Below, piece by piece: positions 36,481 to 49,639 of a stretch of 64,000 nt of DNA. The number at the start of each line of letters is the position of its first letter. The stretch's first letter is position 1. The notes under the pieces were generated by a model. It saw only the letters and a list, made by a program, of their open reading frames with translations, was not told where the DNA came from and ran no database searches. This DNA is from Paramecium sonneborni (taxonomy: Eukaryota > Ciliophora > Oligohymenophorea > Peniculida > Parameciidae): NCBI GenBank assembly GCA_905182985.1, contig CAJJDN010000171.1, positions 5,137-69,136 on the forward strand, written 5' to 3'. The position numbers were made by a program, and so were the translations under genes.

Positions 36481-38055
36481 ATGAGTAACTTGATATTAAT
36501 AGATAAATAATAGAAGAATAAAGATATATACCTATCCTAACTACAATAAATTGAGGAAATTAGAAATTAGGGATGTGATTGTAAATCTCATTATCAAAGT
36601 AATTCAGGTCCTATGTGAAAGGAAAAATAAAAAAGTCAATTAATTAAATCTTCTTCAAAATTGTGTTCTTTTGAAATTGCTAAATTAATCATATATTTTA
36701 GTGATATAGATTTATTGAAAATGTCTGTCAAATTCTGGATGTATCAAGAATTTAGTAAATAATCGCCAGAATTTCATAATAAAAAATAGATGTAATTATT
36801 ACATCATTTCATCATTATATTAAAACTATAATTTAGATGGTTTACAAGTTTATAAATCTCATTTTGAAACAATAAATCAGTAGAAGTTTTCATTTACTTG
36901 ATAATCTAGATAANCCCATCAATCTAATCTAGATAGACTTCTACTTAGGTCATTTAACAATATTTCAAAAAGTTTTCTTCCAATATTATTTCCTGACTTT
37001 TATTTTATTATAAACTAATAAACCAATTTTTATTTTTTATATTGTCTTTAATCATTAATCTATTTATTTTAATCTAATTACTCTCCTCTTATTTTTGATA
37101 TTAATACATTACTTTTTTAATTATTATTTAATTATTCTGCTCTGTAATTAAACTGTTCTTAAGTGTTTATTTTATATGTAAAGTTTTAAATTTGCCTTCA
37201 AAATCCTTGTTTCATTATATAAAATAACAAAGGCTATGAGATTAACTTTAAAATTATTTTTTCCAATCAATTTAAACTATTTTTTAATCCTTAAAATAAG
37301 ATTATGTATTAAGAACATAAAAGAAGACACTTACTCCTTTATATAAATAATATCATTTGTAAATAGGATTTAATTTTGATTGGATAAATATAAAAAAAGA
37401 ATTCGATTTTATTTTTTTAAATAATATAGTAAAAATTTTAATATAATTGTCCCTCTATTAGTATTTGTAATTTCAGAATTAAAGTACAATTAAGTCTTAG
37501 AAGGAAACTATGTCAATAATCAAAAGCCAAAACTCGAAAATCTGGGCTCTAAAATTTTTAACTTAATATAAAATATATTAAATTTTATTAATGAAGGTCG
37601 AATAAATTTTAACAATTTAAAGATGAGTAACTTGATATTAATAGATAAATAATAGAAGAATAAAGATATATACCTATCCTAACTACAATAAATTGAGGAA
37701 ATTAGAAATTAGGGATGTGATTGTAAATCTCATTATCAAAGTAATTCAGGTCCTATGTGAAAGGAAAAATAAAAAAGTCAATTAATTAAATCTTCTTCAA
37801 AATTGTGTTCTTTTGAAATTGCTAAATTAATCATATATTTTAGTGATATAGATTTATTGAAAATGTCTGTCAAATTCTGGATGTATCAAGAATTTAGTAA
37901 ATAATCGCCAGAATTTCATAATAAAAAATAGATGTAATTATTACATCATTTCATCATTATATTAAAACTATAATTTAGATGGTTTACAAGTTTATAAATC
38001 TCATTTTGAAACAATAAATCAGTAGAAGTTTTCATTTACTTGATAATCTAGATAA
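35773..38055. repeat. 1.14-kb perfect direct duplication around the N at 36914
   Basis: 35773-36913 equals 36915-38055, offset 1142, with a single N between. Same pattern as the other four sites; best explained as unmerged contig overlap. The duplicated segment includes the MSNL gene twice. Confidence 0.9.
37623..38009 (+). CDS. hypothetical MSNL protein, 121 aa
   Basis: One 21-nt intron (37757-37777) joins two coding-like pieces: an N-terminal hydrophilic part with CDCKSHYQSNSGP, and a C-terminal helical part (SSKLCSFEIAKLIIYFSDID then KFWMYQEFSKQSPEFHNKKQ). The frame may continue past its TGA if a further intron is present. Identical copy at 36481-36867 from the contig overlap. No family recognised. 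Confidence 0.4.
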
Positions 38056-38523
38056 AAATTCCAAAGTAAACGAAAAAAATTTGGAAAAGTTCTATTTTTA
38101 TTATTAAAAAAAATATATATTAATAATGAAAAAAAATTTAAATCTCTTAAACTTGTTTCATTAAACTAAACAGCAAGTTGAAGCTAGGGGAAAATGAGAA
38201 TTCACGCAAAGATGTATTAAAAGACTTGATTTCGATGAAAAATTTAATCTTAAAAGAAAATTAATAGTTTTATCTAAATGTCTTAAATAGGAGCTTGATT
38301 ATTTGAATTCGTATTTAGAATGATATACTTTTGTCTAAATTACCTAAATTCATAAGAAGAATTTTCATATGTTCATTTAATAAAAAAAGATATTATGTTT
38401 TTATTTTATATAGACAATTATTTGATAAAATATGACAATTTCTAGGATTTATTATGTTTTATAAATTAAAGTCAGCCAAGTATTATCTAATATTTTTATT
38501 AATTTTTAATAAGGAAATCTTTA
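38056..38523. other. intergenic, nothing recognised
   Basis: 470 bp AT-rich stretch with short, TGA-broken frames only. Confidence 0.45.
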
Positions 38524-38868
38524 ATGAAATAAGGTGAATAATCTCTTCTCAAGTTACGCCCTTACAAGAAAGTACCTTAAGATAAGAAAAAGCAACTAGT
38601 TGAACTGGTGTTTTAGAAAGAATGGAAAATAAAATAGGTTTGTCTTAAAATTTGAATATAGGCTTCACTATTCCTTTGTATTAACTATGCGACTGCTAAG
38701 AATATCATTTTGAAGTTCAGAAAGACTACGATTAGAAAAAAAACTTTATAACTTCCCGAATCGAAGAGATGCCATTACAAATTGATTGAATAATCTAAAT
38801 CTATAGTAAAAGTCATAACCAGCAAGGGAGGACTATAAATATATGATTCAAGCCCCTAGAAATCGTGA
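38524..38868 (+). CDS. small helix-turn-helix protein (HTH-2)
   Basis: 106 residues, one 24-nt intron (38638-38661) placed at nearly the same point of the fold as in HTH-1. The core KKKQLVELVFQKEWKIKQ, then INYATAKNIILKFRKTTIRK, aligns with HTH-1 (29512), including the YATAK recognition helix and a following SKRC motif. It is basic overall. A short coiled-coil-like ORF (about 38958-39109, beginning MNDKLKQLQQ) lies downstream and might be a missed 3' exon, but no small intron connects it. Function unknown; DNA binding is inferred. Confidence 0.57.
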
Positions 38869-41204
38869 TTTCAATATTTTATATTTATATATGGAAATTA
38901 CGATTCAATATCTAATAGTAAAATTTTAATTGCCATTTCTAATCTAAAGTATTTAAAGATGAATGATAAACTCAAACAATTATAATAGATTATAAACAAC
39001 ACTACTGAATAATTTATGTTGTAAAAATAGTTAATTTCTCTCAAAATTTTATAAAAACTTAAAAGAGAAGCAGAGCTTTAAAAAAAAATATAATCTATAA
39101 ATAAAATATGATCTTATTAATTCAGAATGCTAATTGGGTATTTCAAAGTTTTCAAAATGAAAATCAATTATTAAAAACATTTTGTAAATTATTTAAATTT
39201 GATTATAATAAATAAATAATATAATTAAAGCTTTAATAATTAATTAAAAGTGATAGAAATTTATAAAAGGTTATTAATTTTGATGTAAAAAAATCTTTGA
39301 GAATGATTTAATTATTAGTAAATACTGATATTAGTTCTGTACATCAAATTTATAGTTTTAACTATTTAGATTAAAAATATAATGTAAATAATTTTATTTT
39401 TAAATCATTGATAAATAATTACTATATAATATATTTTAATTGATGTAAGTAATGTAATTCTTAACAATGAATTAGGACCATTAGAAGAAGTAGAGCAACT
39501 CAATAAAAAAGAATTGTTAGATAAAATATTGTGTTTATTTTAAATATATTTCAATGAAATTGGAAATTTCGAAAACTAAAGTTTATAATATATATTTATT
39601 AAAAAAATTTGATAACAATCAAACACATAACCAATCTTTTTAGAATCAATGCAAAATAGTTTTTAAAGATCTAATAAATTTTCTTGTTAGAATATATTTT
39701 ATTGATAAATTTATACATAGTAAGTAAAATATATATTTAGCTATGTTAAGAATAATTAAGTAATATAGTTGGATAATCAATTTATACATTGCATAATTTC
39801 CACAATAGAGTTAGAATATGAATTAGATGGATTGTGAAATCTTATAAAATTTAAATATTAAAAATAAAGAAGTATTTAAAAGCAAAAGTGCTTTCATTAT
39901 TGACAAACTGTATAGGGTGAAATCTTTTGATAATCATTCATTTTTTTAGACTACGACTCTGTCTTTTTGAAAAAAAATCGGATTTATTTAATGTATTTAA
40001 ATATTTTCAAAAATAATCATTCAAATCAAATCAAACTTATCACTATCCCTGTAAGATGGTATCGTTTATATAGTTAAAAATGAATAAGCATTTCTTTAAA
40101 ATAAAACTAAATAATATTCTTCCATTCTGATTAGCCTAAAAAGGATTTTATCTACTCTCAATGATAAAGATTCAAATAATATGCTCTCATTAAAAATAAG
40201 ATGTTATTGAGAAACCTTTATGTTTCAAAATTTACTCTATTTACTATTAAAAATCAATATCAAATCAAATTTTGGTGATTTCATTTAAAAAGCCAAAATA
40301 AATTAAAATGACTCATTGAAAATTAAATGATTGTTATAAGAGTATTTTTTAACAACAGTTTCTAAATATTAAAAGGTGAATTTTATTTTATTTTATACTT
40401 AAACTTCTTTTGATATTGAATTGAATTAGATTCTTTAATTTTTAGGTTTAATTCAGCATAAGTTTAATCTAAAACATTTTAGATTCTGGTTAAATAAAAT
40501 TAGTGAGATAATTGATTGATAAGATGTAAATATACTTTATTAAATGTGCAGTATCTGTTTCTAATTTAATAGGTAATTGAAATGCTTATTTTCAATAAAA
40601 CATCTATTTAATTATGCATATTTAGAAGACATAAAATTTATCTGATGCTGTTTAAATAGTAGATTATTTTTTAATAACCATAAAATTATAAGGAAAAAGT
40701 AATGTTCATTCAAATAAAAAGAGTGGAAGAAATAATAGAAAATTCTATGTTGAATTAGCTTTATGGATAGTATCATCAATTTATTATTAATTATTCGTTG
40801 ATTTTATATTTTAACTTCTAATTAAATATATTTTTCCTTTATGATACTTATTGGCTGTTTTTTGGTGAACATTCTTCTAGTCTTGATTTATTTACAAAAT
40901 AATTTTCTTGAATCCTATTTAAAACTTTATTTATATGCTATAAATGAAGTTTTTAACATTCAAATTAACAGTTATTTATTTTCTTATTTGAAAACCTTTA
41001 CACCATGATAATTACATATTTATCATAAAAAAATTTATCAAAATTAGAAATTATTTCCTTAATTAATATAAGAGTATACTTATAGCAACCTTTATCTTTA
41101 TCTTTCTTATTGTATAAATTCAGCATTAATGATATTAAACTTAATATAAGAAATTCAATATTTCAAATATTCTTAAATCGCATTTAATTTAAAAATTTTG
41201 ATAT
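38869..41204. other. gene-poor stretch of 2.3 kb
   Basis: Mostly TGA-rich AT DNA. A ciliate-code ORF of about 170 codons near 39460-39970 is the longest frame, but its composition is not convincingly coding and a competing frame looks equally good in its first part. The end of the stretch may contain the decayed body of a CFAP77 copy. Confidence 0.4.
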
Positions 41205-41470
41205 TCATAATGTTTAAGCTAAAACTAAAACTAGATATTGAATTATATATTATTATTACAATCCTCTCATAATTTTGATAAATTATTGAATAATGATTTC
41301 AATATAAAATAATATTCCCAACGAAATACATATAAGAATACATTTTCAATCAAATCTCATTTTTAAATAATTTAATAAAAAAAATTTTTTTTAAATTTTG
41401 CTTTTAACTTTAAGAAAATAAACCTTTCTATAGTGATAAGTTTTTATTGTTCGCCTAATTGTTATAATTA
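41205..41470 (+). pseudogene. relic of a second CFAP77-like gene 3' end
   Basis: Aligns with the reverse complement of 25085-25345. It retains the final codons (VQAKTKTRY then TGA near 41247) and about 210 bp of 3' flank. Upstream coding sequence cannot be recognised, so the copy is decayed. It lies 93 bp before the acid-ceramidase-like gene. Confidence 0.65.
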
Positions 41471-41562
41471 GATTTTACAAATATTTCAACATTATACTAT
41501 ATATTAAAGTTATTATTATGTTATCTAAATCATATTGTTAATATTTATATATTAAAATAATA

Positions 41563-42629
41563 ATGGTTTAATATAATCCAGGAGAGATCTATTTTTTGGA
41601 TTTAAACTTACCTGTGAATCTTAGATATTGTTAACTTTTTCCAAAGTATGCTCCTTTGATAAGAAAATATTGTTAACTATGGATAGATACAAATAAACCT
41701 TCTTAGGAACATTTAAATGAATTAAAAGTAATAAACTGAAATGATTACTAGAGACTATTTGAAACTCATCCAGATAAGGAAATGATTGAATTTGTGAAAT
41801 ATATTGCTTAGGAATGTAAAATCGATGAAATGTAATGATAAAATATTAGTAATTAAGCATAATATTGTATGTACAATTTATGTATGATTTTGGTTTTGAT
41901 GATTCTTTATCAATGGGATGCACTAGTATATTGATAAATTAAGATAATCCATATATTGTTAGAAATCTAGATTGGGATTTCAATGATGTTATAAGGGCAT
42001 TAACAATAAATGCAATTTATATTAAGGATTAAAATATAGTATCAATTCATTTAGGAATTGTGCCTTAATTATTAACTCCTCACACTATGTATAAATATTA
42101 TTAATTATTTAGTAAGAATCAAGAATTTGCCATAAGTTTAAATTTCTTATGGCCTCAATATAAAGTAGAATAATAATGGTAGAGTATTCTATAAAATGTT
42201 AACATTCCTAGTATTGGGAGGTTGATATATAAATTATCTATTTCAAATTACAAATACTATGATTTAAGAAGTGTATTGAAAGATATTCTAGTATAACATC
42301 ATGGTTTATTAAATGTTGTTGGAAACTAAAAAAATTAATGTGCAATATTTTATATAAATGATTGGTCCATCTCTAAAAAATATCAATTCTGTTAAGAAAT
42401 AAATCAGAATTAAAAATATCTTCTTTCAACTAATGGAGATTATTTTTAATTTAGTATTGAAAGATATCTTGCAGCTTAATAAAATTTACAATAAATATAA
42501 GACTTTAGTGATCCTATCAAAATTGTTAAGAATGTTGCCTTCTAATATCCAAATTATAATGAAACTACCATTTTAACTACAACTTTAGATTGTAAATTAA
42601 GATAACCTTTTGATGTTTATATACAATGA
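41563..42629 (+). CDS. acid ceramidase/NAAA-family Ntn hydrolase
   Basis: 338 residues, introns 41728-41751 and 41832-41857. The family is synthesised as a precursor and cleaves itself so that a cysteine becomes the new N-terminus and nucleophile; it hydrolyses ceramide or N-acylethanolamides. Here the expected motif is MGCTSILINQ near residue 115, followed by VRNLDWDF, as in acid ceramidase and NAAA. Downstream are the DWSISKKYQF and STNGDYFQF motifs. No signal peptide is visible at the first Met (MVQYNPGEIYFLDLNLP), unlike the lysosomal enzymes; an upstream exon could be missing or the protein may be cytosolic. Substrate not assigned. Confidence 0.72.
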
Positions 42630-43592
42630 TATCTATTAAGATATACAACATGATATTTCTTTAAAATTAAATTAATATATTTACAACAATTCATTAATTT
42701 ACTCTATATCTAAATTTCAATTTTTGGAGTTTATCATAAATATTCTGGTTATTTAAGAATATATATTTAATTTTTAACACTACTATTTATGAAAATAGAG
42801 TGTGCAATGTTTACATTTTATGATTAAAATAAAATTCTTTAACAAAAATAATCATAATCATCAGTGATTTCCTGTTGATGAAGAATTAAAATAAGATAAC
42901 AGATAAAATTCTCAAAAATATATACATGAGGATTATTTGCAATAAAAATAAAATAATTAGAAATTATCACATAAATATAAGCAACCATTAAAAGGATCAG
43001 AAAATATTAAAAATTATAATTTTCACTCTTTAAGATATATTTTAAAAATAAATTTAGAATGATTAAAATTATGAAATATACATAGAACTATAGTAAAAAT
43101 CATAATAACATTATGAATTATATTCATAGTTACAACATTAGACAATTATATATTTTTTGTTTTGGAGTTCATCAAGCTTGATTTGTAATTTTCGAAGTTG
43201 ATTAACCTCCTTCAATTATAAAGGATTTTAATTTTGAAATTAATAATTTTACATAATATATAGAAGTAATTTTTGAATTTATAATTAAATGAGTAAGAAT
43301 GTTTTAAAGCTGCTGATATTCTCATTTGATTAAATAAAATTTATGGAAACTAATTTATAATATCACATATCATCTAATTTATAAAAAAAATATAAAATTT
43401 AAATACTTATTATTTTTTATTAGAAATTGATTTTGGATATCAAAAGAGATCAATAGATATTATAAATTTTATTATTTTAAACAAATTCAGTTAATAGAAA
43501 TACAAATGATTTATTTTTTTAGTAAATAAAGTTAAACATAAATTAATAAATTTTATTATAAAAATAATCATTATACTTTAAATAACTTAGTT
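42630..43592. other. intergenic, nothing recognised
   Basis: 960 bp of AT-rich DNA between two plus-strand genes with many TGA codons in every frame. No RNA gene or repeat. Confidence 0.45.
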
Positions 43593-45305
43593 ATGAATAA
43601 CAATATGTTTCAACATTTATCAAATTAAGAGCAATTATATCGGAATTAATAAAGACATTTTATAAATAATAACTTATCACAAGAAGGGAAATCTTCCAAT
43701 TAAAGATAATATTCAACCAATCATTATGGTAGAAAATTAAAAAACTATTAAAATCATTAATATGAGGATCCATATTAATAATAATTACAAACTAAATTAT
43801 AACCTAGTATGATTACAGATTAATTATACTTACAACTTAAAAATTTTAAATTATATTAAAATTAAATAAAAGAAAGTACAAATCAAAATTAGATAAAACC
43901 AGAATAGAATAAAAGTTAACATCATAACTCCTATAATGATTCCTAGAAATAATAACAAGATTTACAAAAATAATTAGATAAAAATTTATTCAATAATAAT
44001 CGAATTTTAAAGGAACCGAGTTATGATAATTTTGAATAAAAAAAAAATGAAATAGAATAAATGAATCATGATAAAATTAATCTAAAATCATATTAACATT
44101 AAAAAGAATAATAAAATAATAAATAATAAGTAGATTAAAATAGCTAAAATATTAATTAAAACAGAGAAATAATAAAAAAGACAGATAAGGATACCAAAAA
44201 TTAAAATGAAAAAATACGATAATTGTTTAATGATAATAACTTTGATTTCTTCGAATACAATAAAGGTGAAAATTTTCTAATTTTATATGAAAATATAGTA
44301 TTTTATTGTTTATTTGTGATAAATAATAGCTCTAATTAGTTTTAAATAAAAGGTAAATTATATTCAGTTGATTTTGATTAAAATAAAAATCCTACATTTA
44401 AAATTTAAGAAGGAATTTTTAATATTGATTTATAAAAAAAAAAGTTTCAATTAATAGGTGAAGGAATAGAATATTTAGGAAAATCTAAAATTATCAAATT
44501 TTAAGGATAATTTAAAAATGGATAGATTTTTGAAATTTAACCATCATCAAAATAAGGATTAAGAGCATAAAGTTAAGAACCAATAAGAAAAATAATTATT
44601 AAAGAAGGAGGAAAGATAATTAATAATAATTTAAAATTTTAAATAAAGTAATTTCAACCAATAAAATTATGGTGTAAATATAATTAATAAATAAATGAAA
44701 GAGATATATAAATATTAAATAATCGTAGATGGTTAACAAGTAGTGTTATTGATAGTTTTGTTTTATATCTTAATCTATTAAGTGAAAAATAATATTTTAA
44801 AAAAAATTAGAATGAAAGATAATAAATTAGCAGAATTCTATTTTTACCAACTAGTTTAACTACTAATTTTGGTTCATATTATAATGATGAAAAAGCTAAA
44901 AAGTTATTTAATGATGAATTACTTTAATTTTAAGATATTAATTTTGAATTAAAAATTATTTATAAGAGAATTGGATTTCCTATAAATAAACACAATACTC
45001 ATTGGTAATTTCTATTGTTTGATTATGAAAAAAATTAAGTAGAATTATTTGATTCATTATCTTTTCAAATTGATTAAAATTTAATTTAAACTTTATCAAG
45101 ATTATTGAATTTAGAAAATTGCAAATAAACTAAAAATGAATTTTCAGGTTAATAAAATAATGGTTATGCTTGTGGATATCATGTTTGTTCATTTATGCAA
45201 CATTCCTATGATTTATAATTTTAGAAAAATGCATACTATAATTATAATGAATCAGAAATAATTTAAAGACTATAAAAAGTTATAAAAGATGAGAATGAAT
45301 AATGA
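43593..45305 (+). CDS. Ulp1/SENP-type (C48) cysteine protease
   Basis: 570 residues, read as one exon. The first 230 residues are very rich in Gln and Asn, with many Gln written as TAA. The C-terminal 200 residues carry the C48 fold: ILFLPTSLTT, the histidine in KHNTHWQFLLFDYEKN, the aspartate in VELFDSLSF, the oxyanion glutamine in FSGQQNNGYACGYHV, and the catalytic Cys in that last motif. The usual DCG is ACG here, a substitution outside the His/Asp/Cys triad. Ulp1-type enzymes mature and remove SUMO-like proteins; others act on NEDD8-type modifiers. The partner is unknown; two diglycine Ubls occur elsewhere in the window. Confidence 0.8.
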
Positions 45306-46034
45306 TTATTGAAATTATTTCATTTTAAAATACTTTTTAGCTTCAAATTTTATTTCAATTCTGGATGTTTCGTCATTTAAATTATTCTGTTAAACCTTTT
45401 AATTCCAAAATCATTTAATTTACATGTATTTTTAATTTTTAAATATTTACATAGCTTTATCACACTATTTATCTATTGAAAATGATTTTAGAGAAAACGA
45501 TTAGTTAATTTCACAATTCAATTATGATTGACTAAACCCATTAGCTTTTATCAAGTAACAGCAGATTTACAATATTTATTTAATTAATTGTCTTATATTG
45601 TTTTTTTTAATTTTATCAAATTAATTATAATCATTTACTTCAAATAGTAAATGTTGATTGTTTTTGATTTTTACTCAATAAAATGATTATTTGATTAGTT
45701 AATAAATTTAGATAGAAGTAATTAATAATATGATAATTAAAAATATAATTTTAGAGTTGAAAATCTCGATTGTAATAAAAAGCCTTTGATTAAGATTTAA
45801 TATTTTTATATCCATAAGTTATTATTAAAAGAATGGTAAAAAATAAAGATTATAAAATGGTTATTTTTTAGATTTAAAATATTATGTTTATATTTATTAA
45901 TATATTGTGATTTAAAAATAATAAATTTTAAATTAATGTAAGAGAGCTTTTTAAGGTAGAAAATAGTAGAGAGCTTGAAAAAAAATAAATTAAAAAATAA
46001 AAATATGATTGTTGTTGATTAAAATTATTATTTT
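45306..46034. other. intergenic, nothing recognised
   Basis: 730 bp between the convergent Ulp1-type and EF-hand genes; AT-rich, TGA-dense, no RNA gene. Confidence 0.45.
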
Positions 46035-49000
46035 TCAACTTCTAAACAATTTTTAAGGTGTTCCAAAAAAGAAACGATTAGTTGTATTTTGAAATGGTAA
46101 ATTTGTAAATAGAGCACAGATTGGATCTAATAATTTAGCTCTATATTATTCTTCTTTTAATAGAGCATGGTATTCATAAAATGAAATATGGCCATCTTAA
46201 TTTTAATCAATTTTTTTAAATAAACTTGAACCCCATTCATTAATTTATTATACATTAATATTCTATTCTTAAATAACCTAATAATGTTAATGATAAATTA
46301 ATTACAAAAATGGTTTCTAAATAATCACATAATTAATCTTAACCAAAGATTCCTTGTTTGTTTGCATATAAAAGGTAAGTAAACTTCATGATAATGGTTT
46401 CATTAAAACTTAAAAAAGTAATAGATTTATAAAATTTACCTCTACTGATAAAAGATGGATACAAAGCATATAAAATCTTAAAAATCAACAGGATTTGCTA
46501 ATCCATTTCTAGCAAGAAAGGAGGCAATTTTTTTGGCTAATAAAAATGGAACTTTCATATCTGTCAAATAATCTACAAAATTAACTTGAGATATTTATCT
46601 ATATTACTGTTATAGATTATTTTTATCAAAAAATTGATTGATAGACTATTTATAATATTAGGATTAAAAATACATCAAAAAGATTTTCAATATATGTATA
46701 TGGGAGTTTGGTAAGTTGAAATATTTATTGCAATTATTATCCTTTATCTTTAGTGTCTAAAAAGTTCAATAAATTATAATTACCTGAATTATTTTCTAAA
46801 AACCATAACATTTGATTGTCTTGAATTTATTTGAATTCAATATATGATGAACCTTTGTTTAAGATTTCATAAATTTTTTTCATGGAATAATCTTCCATTT
46901 TTAATCTAAAGAGTTCTACAGCAATGACTTCTTAAGAAACTTTAACACTTCCAAATTATGTATCTATAAATTAATCAGCAAGTTCTTTGAATTTTCTAAA
47001 ACATAATTCATCAATGATGGAAAAATCATCATAAGGTATTTTATTAGGATGATTCTAATTAATTACTAAATATAAGAGAGGACTTGTAATTTATAGACCT
47101 TACTCAACATGTTTTTCAAATTCTAATAAGGTAAGTTATGGTTTTAAAACAATTTTACATCTAGAATTATTTTAATAAGTATTTAAATAAACAGTTGTAA
47201 CAACACAACCATCATAAGTAGCTTCAGTTCCAATTATTAATAAAGTATCATCAATTACCTCTTTTTTAGTTGTTAAATAATCCTAAAATACTGCAAGATC
47301 GTTTATTAAAAATTATAAGAAATTGATGAAGTTATTATGAAAGACTTGATTATTCTTAATAAGATCATTCAATGATAAAGTCAAATTAGTTAATTGAGTT
47401 ACTATTTCATTAACTGATTAATAAAGAGGTTTCAAATATCTTTTTAATAGTAATGGTTGATATTTATCTATATTTTCTAATAGTTTAACAAAGTATTATT
47501 TAATTTCATTAATCGCTTATTTGTTAGGTAGTATAGAATATATAGTTTCTAAAGCTTAATATGTCAATTAAGTTTTTTGTCTGAAAATTGGTTGAAAATG
47601 TTAATTAAAAGTAACACAATACTCTGTGATTTCATTAATCACAAGATAATCATAATGGCAATTAATCATAACTTAATTATTAGAAGTAAATGTTTAATTA
47701 TTATCATTGAGTGCTTTTATGAGTAATTTAAATAACCATTGATCTTTTGATAGAATCTAGAATGTATTACTATCTTAACTCATTAATCTTAAGATTGTTA
47801 ATATTTAATATTTGAAGTATTTTTAAAAGTTGGCATCTACATTTTATACAAATTGACTTTCAAGAACAAAGAGGAATGATTATAAATTATTAGATTCTTA
47901 TAAATATTTTAATAATATTCCTGAATTATCAAGACATAGAGTTTTAAAAAATAATTTCTTTGCTTTGTAACTCATCTATGAATTAGGATCTGCCATAAGT
48001 TACATTAATATATTTAAGAGATTGTTAGATAAGAGGATATTTTATGATGTAAAATTTTAATAATTTAATTAATAAGGTAATTTGAATATTTTCTTAAGTG
48101 TGCTTAAAATTTATAATTTAAGTCTATTATCAGTAGCTTGAGTTTATAATTATTGTAATAGTGCTACAAGAACATCTTAGTGAATTTGAGTAGCCAATAA
48201 GGGTTGAATTATAATAAGCATATTTATTTGTATTTAGATTCTAATCTAATTTTTTTCAATGGATTAAATTAAACCATATTGTTAATAATAATTGAGTATA
48301 CTTTAAAGCCAAAGTAAATTATCAGGTAATACATTCATTTAAGTAATAAATTTACTTGCTTGATGATTTTCATATCTACTAAATAGACATCCAATAAACC
48401 AACTATGATAAAATATTTTTTCATCATCAATTAATTATACATCAAGAATTGCTTATCTCTTAGTAAATAAGATTTGTTGAAATTTTTTATTGTATAAAAT
48501 TAAATGTCCTAAAAGAATGTAACCTTATTCAATTATAAGATCATTTTAAGTTTCTGCTAAGATATTTAATATTGTATCTACCAATAAATCACTTTCTATT
48601 GGAATTAGTATATGAATGTTGTATATATGAATGGTAGCTGCAATTAATGTTAAAGCTTGCATTCCTAAAATTTGATTTTAATATTTTTCATCTAATTAAA
48701 TTGAATCTTTTTCATCATCAACAAGAAGTAATTTAAATATATGATTGCAGTAACCATTATTTATTATTGTAGAAATCAATTAAGTAACATAATCTATTTT
48801 GTTAATTTTTACGTGGGGTAATCTTTATAATAAAACTATTTTCAGAACTTAAATTATTTAGACTGGCAAAATATTAAAGTCTTAAAAAATTATGATTTCT
48901 TAATTTAATTGAATTAGAGAGGGCTCAAAAGAATCTCTACAGATGAAGTAATATTTTTTAATTTATTTGTTTGATGATTTATTTTCTAGGGAAACCAAAG

Positions 49001-49465
49001 CATGTTCAACTGATTATAAATTTTAGGTGGTGAAAAGTTATTTGAATGGAGATGCTAAAAAAGCTATTTATAATTATTTTAGGTATCTAAAGCTTATATA
49101 GATGTATTACTGACTCTATTCCTCTAATGATGCCAATGATTTTAGGTATGTTAGACACTATACTTTGCTAATGTAATCGACAAATAACTTCAAATATTCA
49201 TTCCAATCAAGTTTTCCATCTTTATTTAAGTCTAAAATGTTAAACCATTATTCGATTGTAGATTATGAGACCTGATTGTTCTCAGCCAATTGATAGATAA
49301 TATTGGTGAAATCAGTGATTCTTGAGATAATTTTTAGAGGTATTACCCGAAATGAGTTTTGTTGATTCCTAGAATGCTAATGAAATTATTTCTGATTTCA
49401 TTAATATGAAATTCATTGAGGATTCTTTGACTTAGTAAGCGAGACTCTTAATCAATAATTTCCAT
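46035..49465 (-). CDS. giant EF-hand/helical-repeat protein
   Basis: 1097 residues. Introns: 49321-49346, a 24-nt one near 49100, 46646-46673, 46409-46439 and 46278-46305; the spliced length is a multiple of three. An EF-hand loop near residue 90 (DLNKDGKLDWNEY) and another near the C-terminus (DQNQDGHISFYEY) have the expected acidic positions, so calcium binding is likely. Between them are some 800 residues of alternating hydrophobic helices resembling HEAT/ARM repeats. The C-terminal region also holds further EF-hand-like segments without a full loop. I do not recognise the family. It starts 175 bp upstream of the GRDTY gene's end. Confidence 0.75.
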
Positions 49466-49639
49466 TTATTTTATTATTTAAAATAATGTATAATTGTTAT
49501 ATATATATAAAAGTAAAAAGTTTTCATTTAAATATTTGTATTTAGATTATTTGTTAGGATATAAATAGTGTAGATTTGATTAATAGAAAGTATATTTATA
49601 TCATTAATCGATATTATGATAAAAGTTTTTAATAATCCA

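Noticed and set aside
39460..39970. Ciliate-code ORF of about 170 codons
   Set aside because: With one stop codon in AT-rich DNA such lengths occur by chance; a competing frame is equally plausible and no motif is present.
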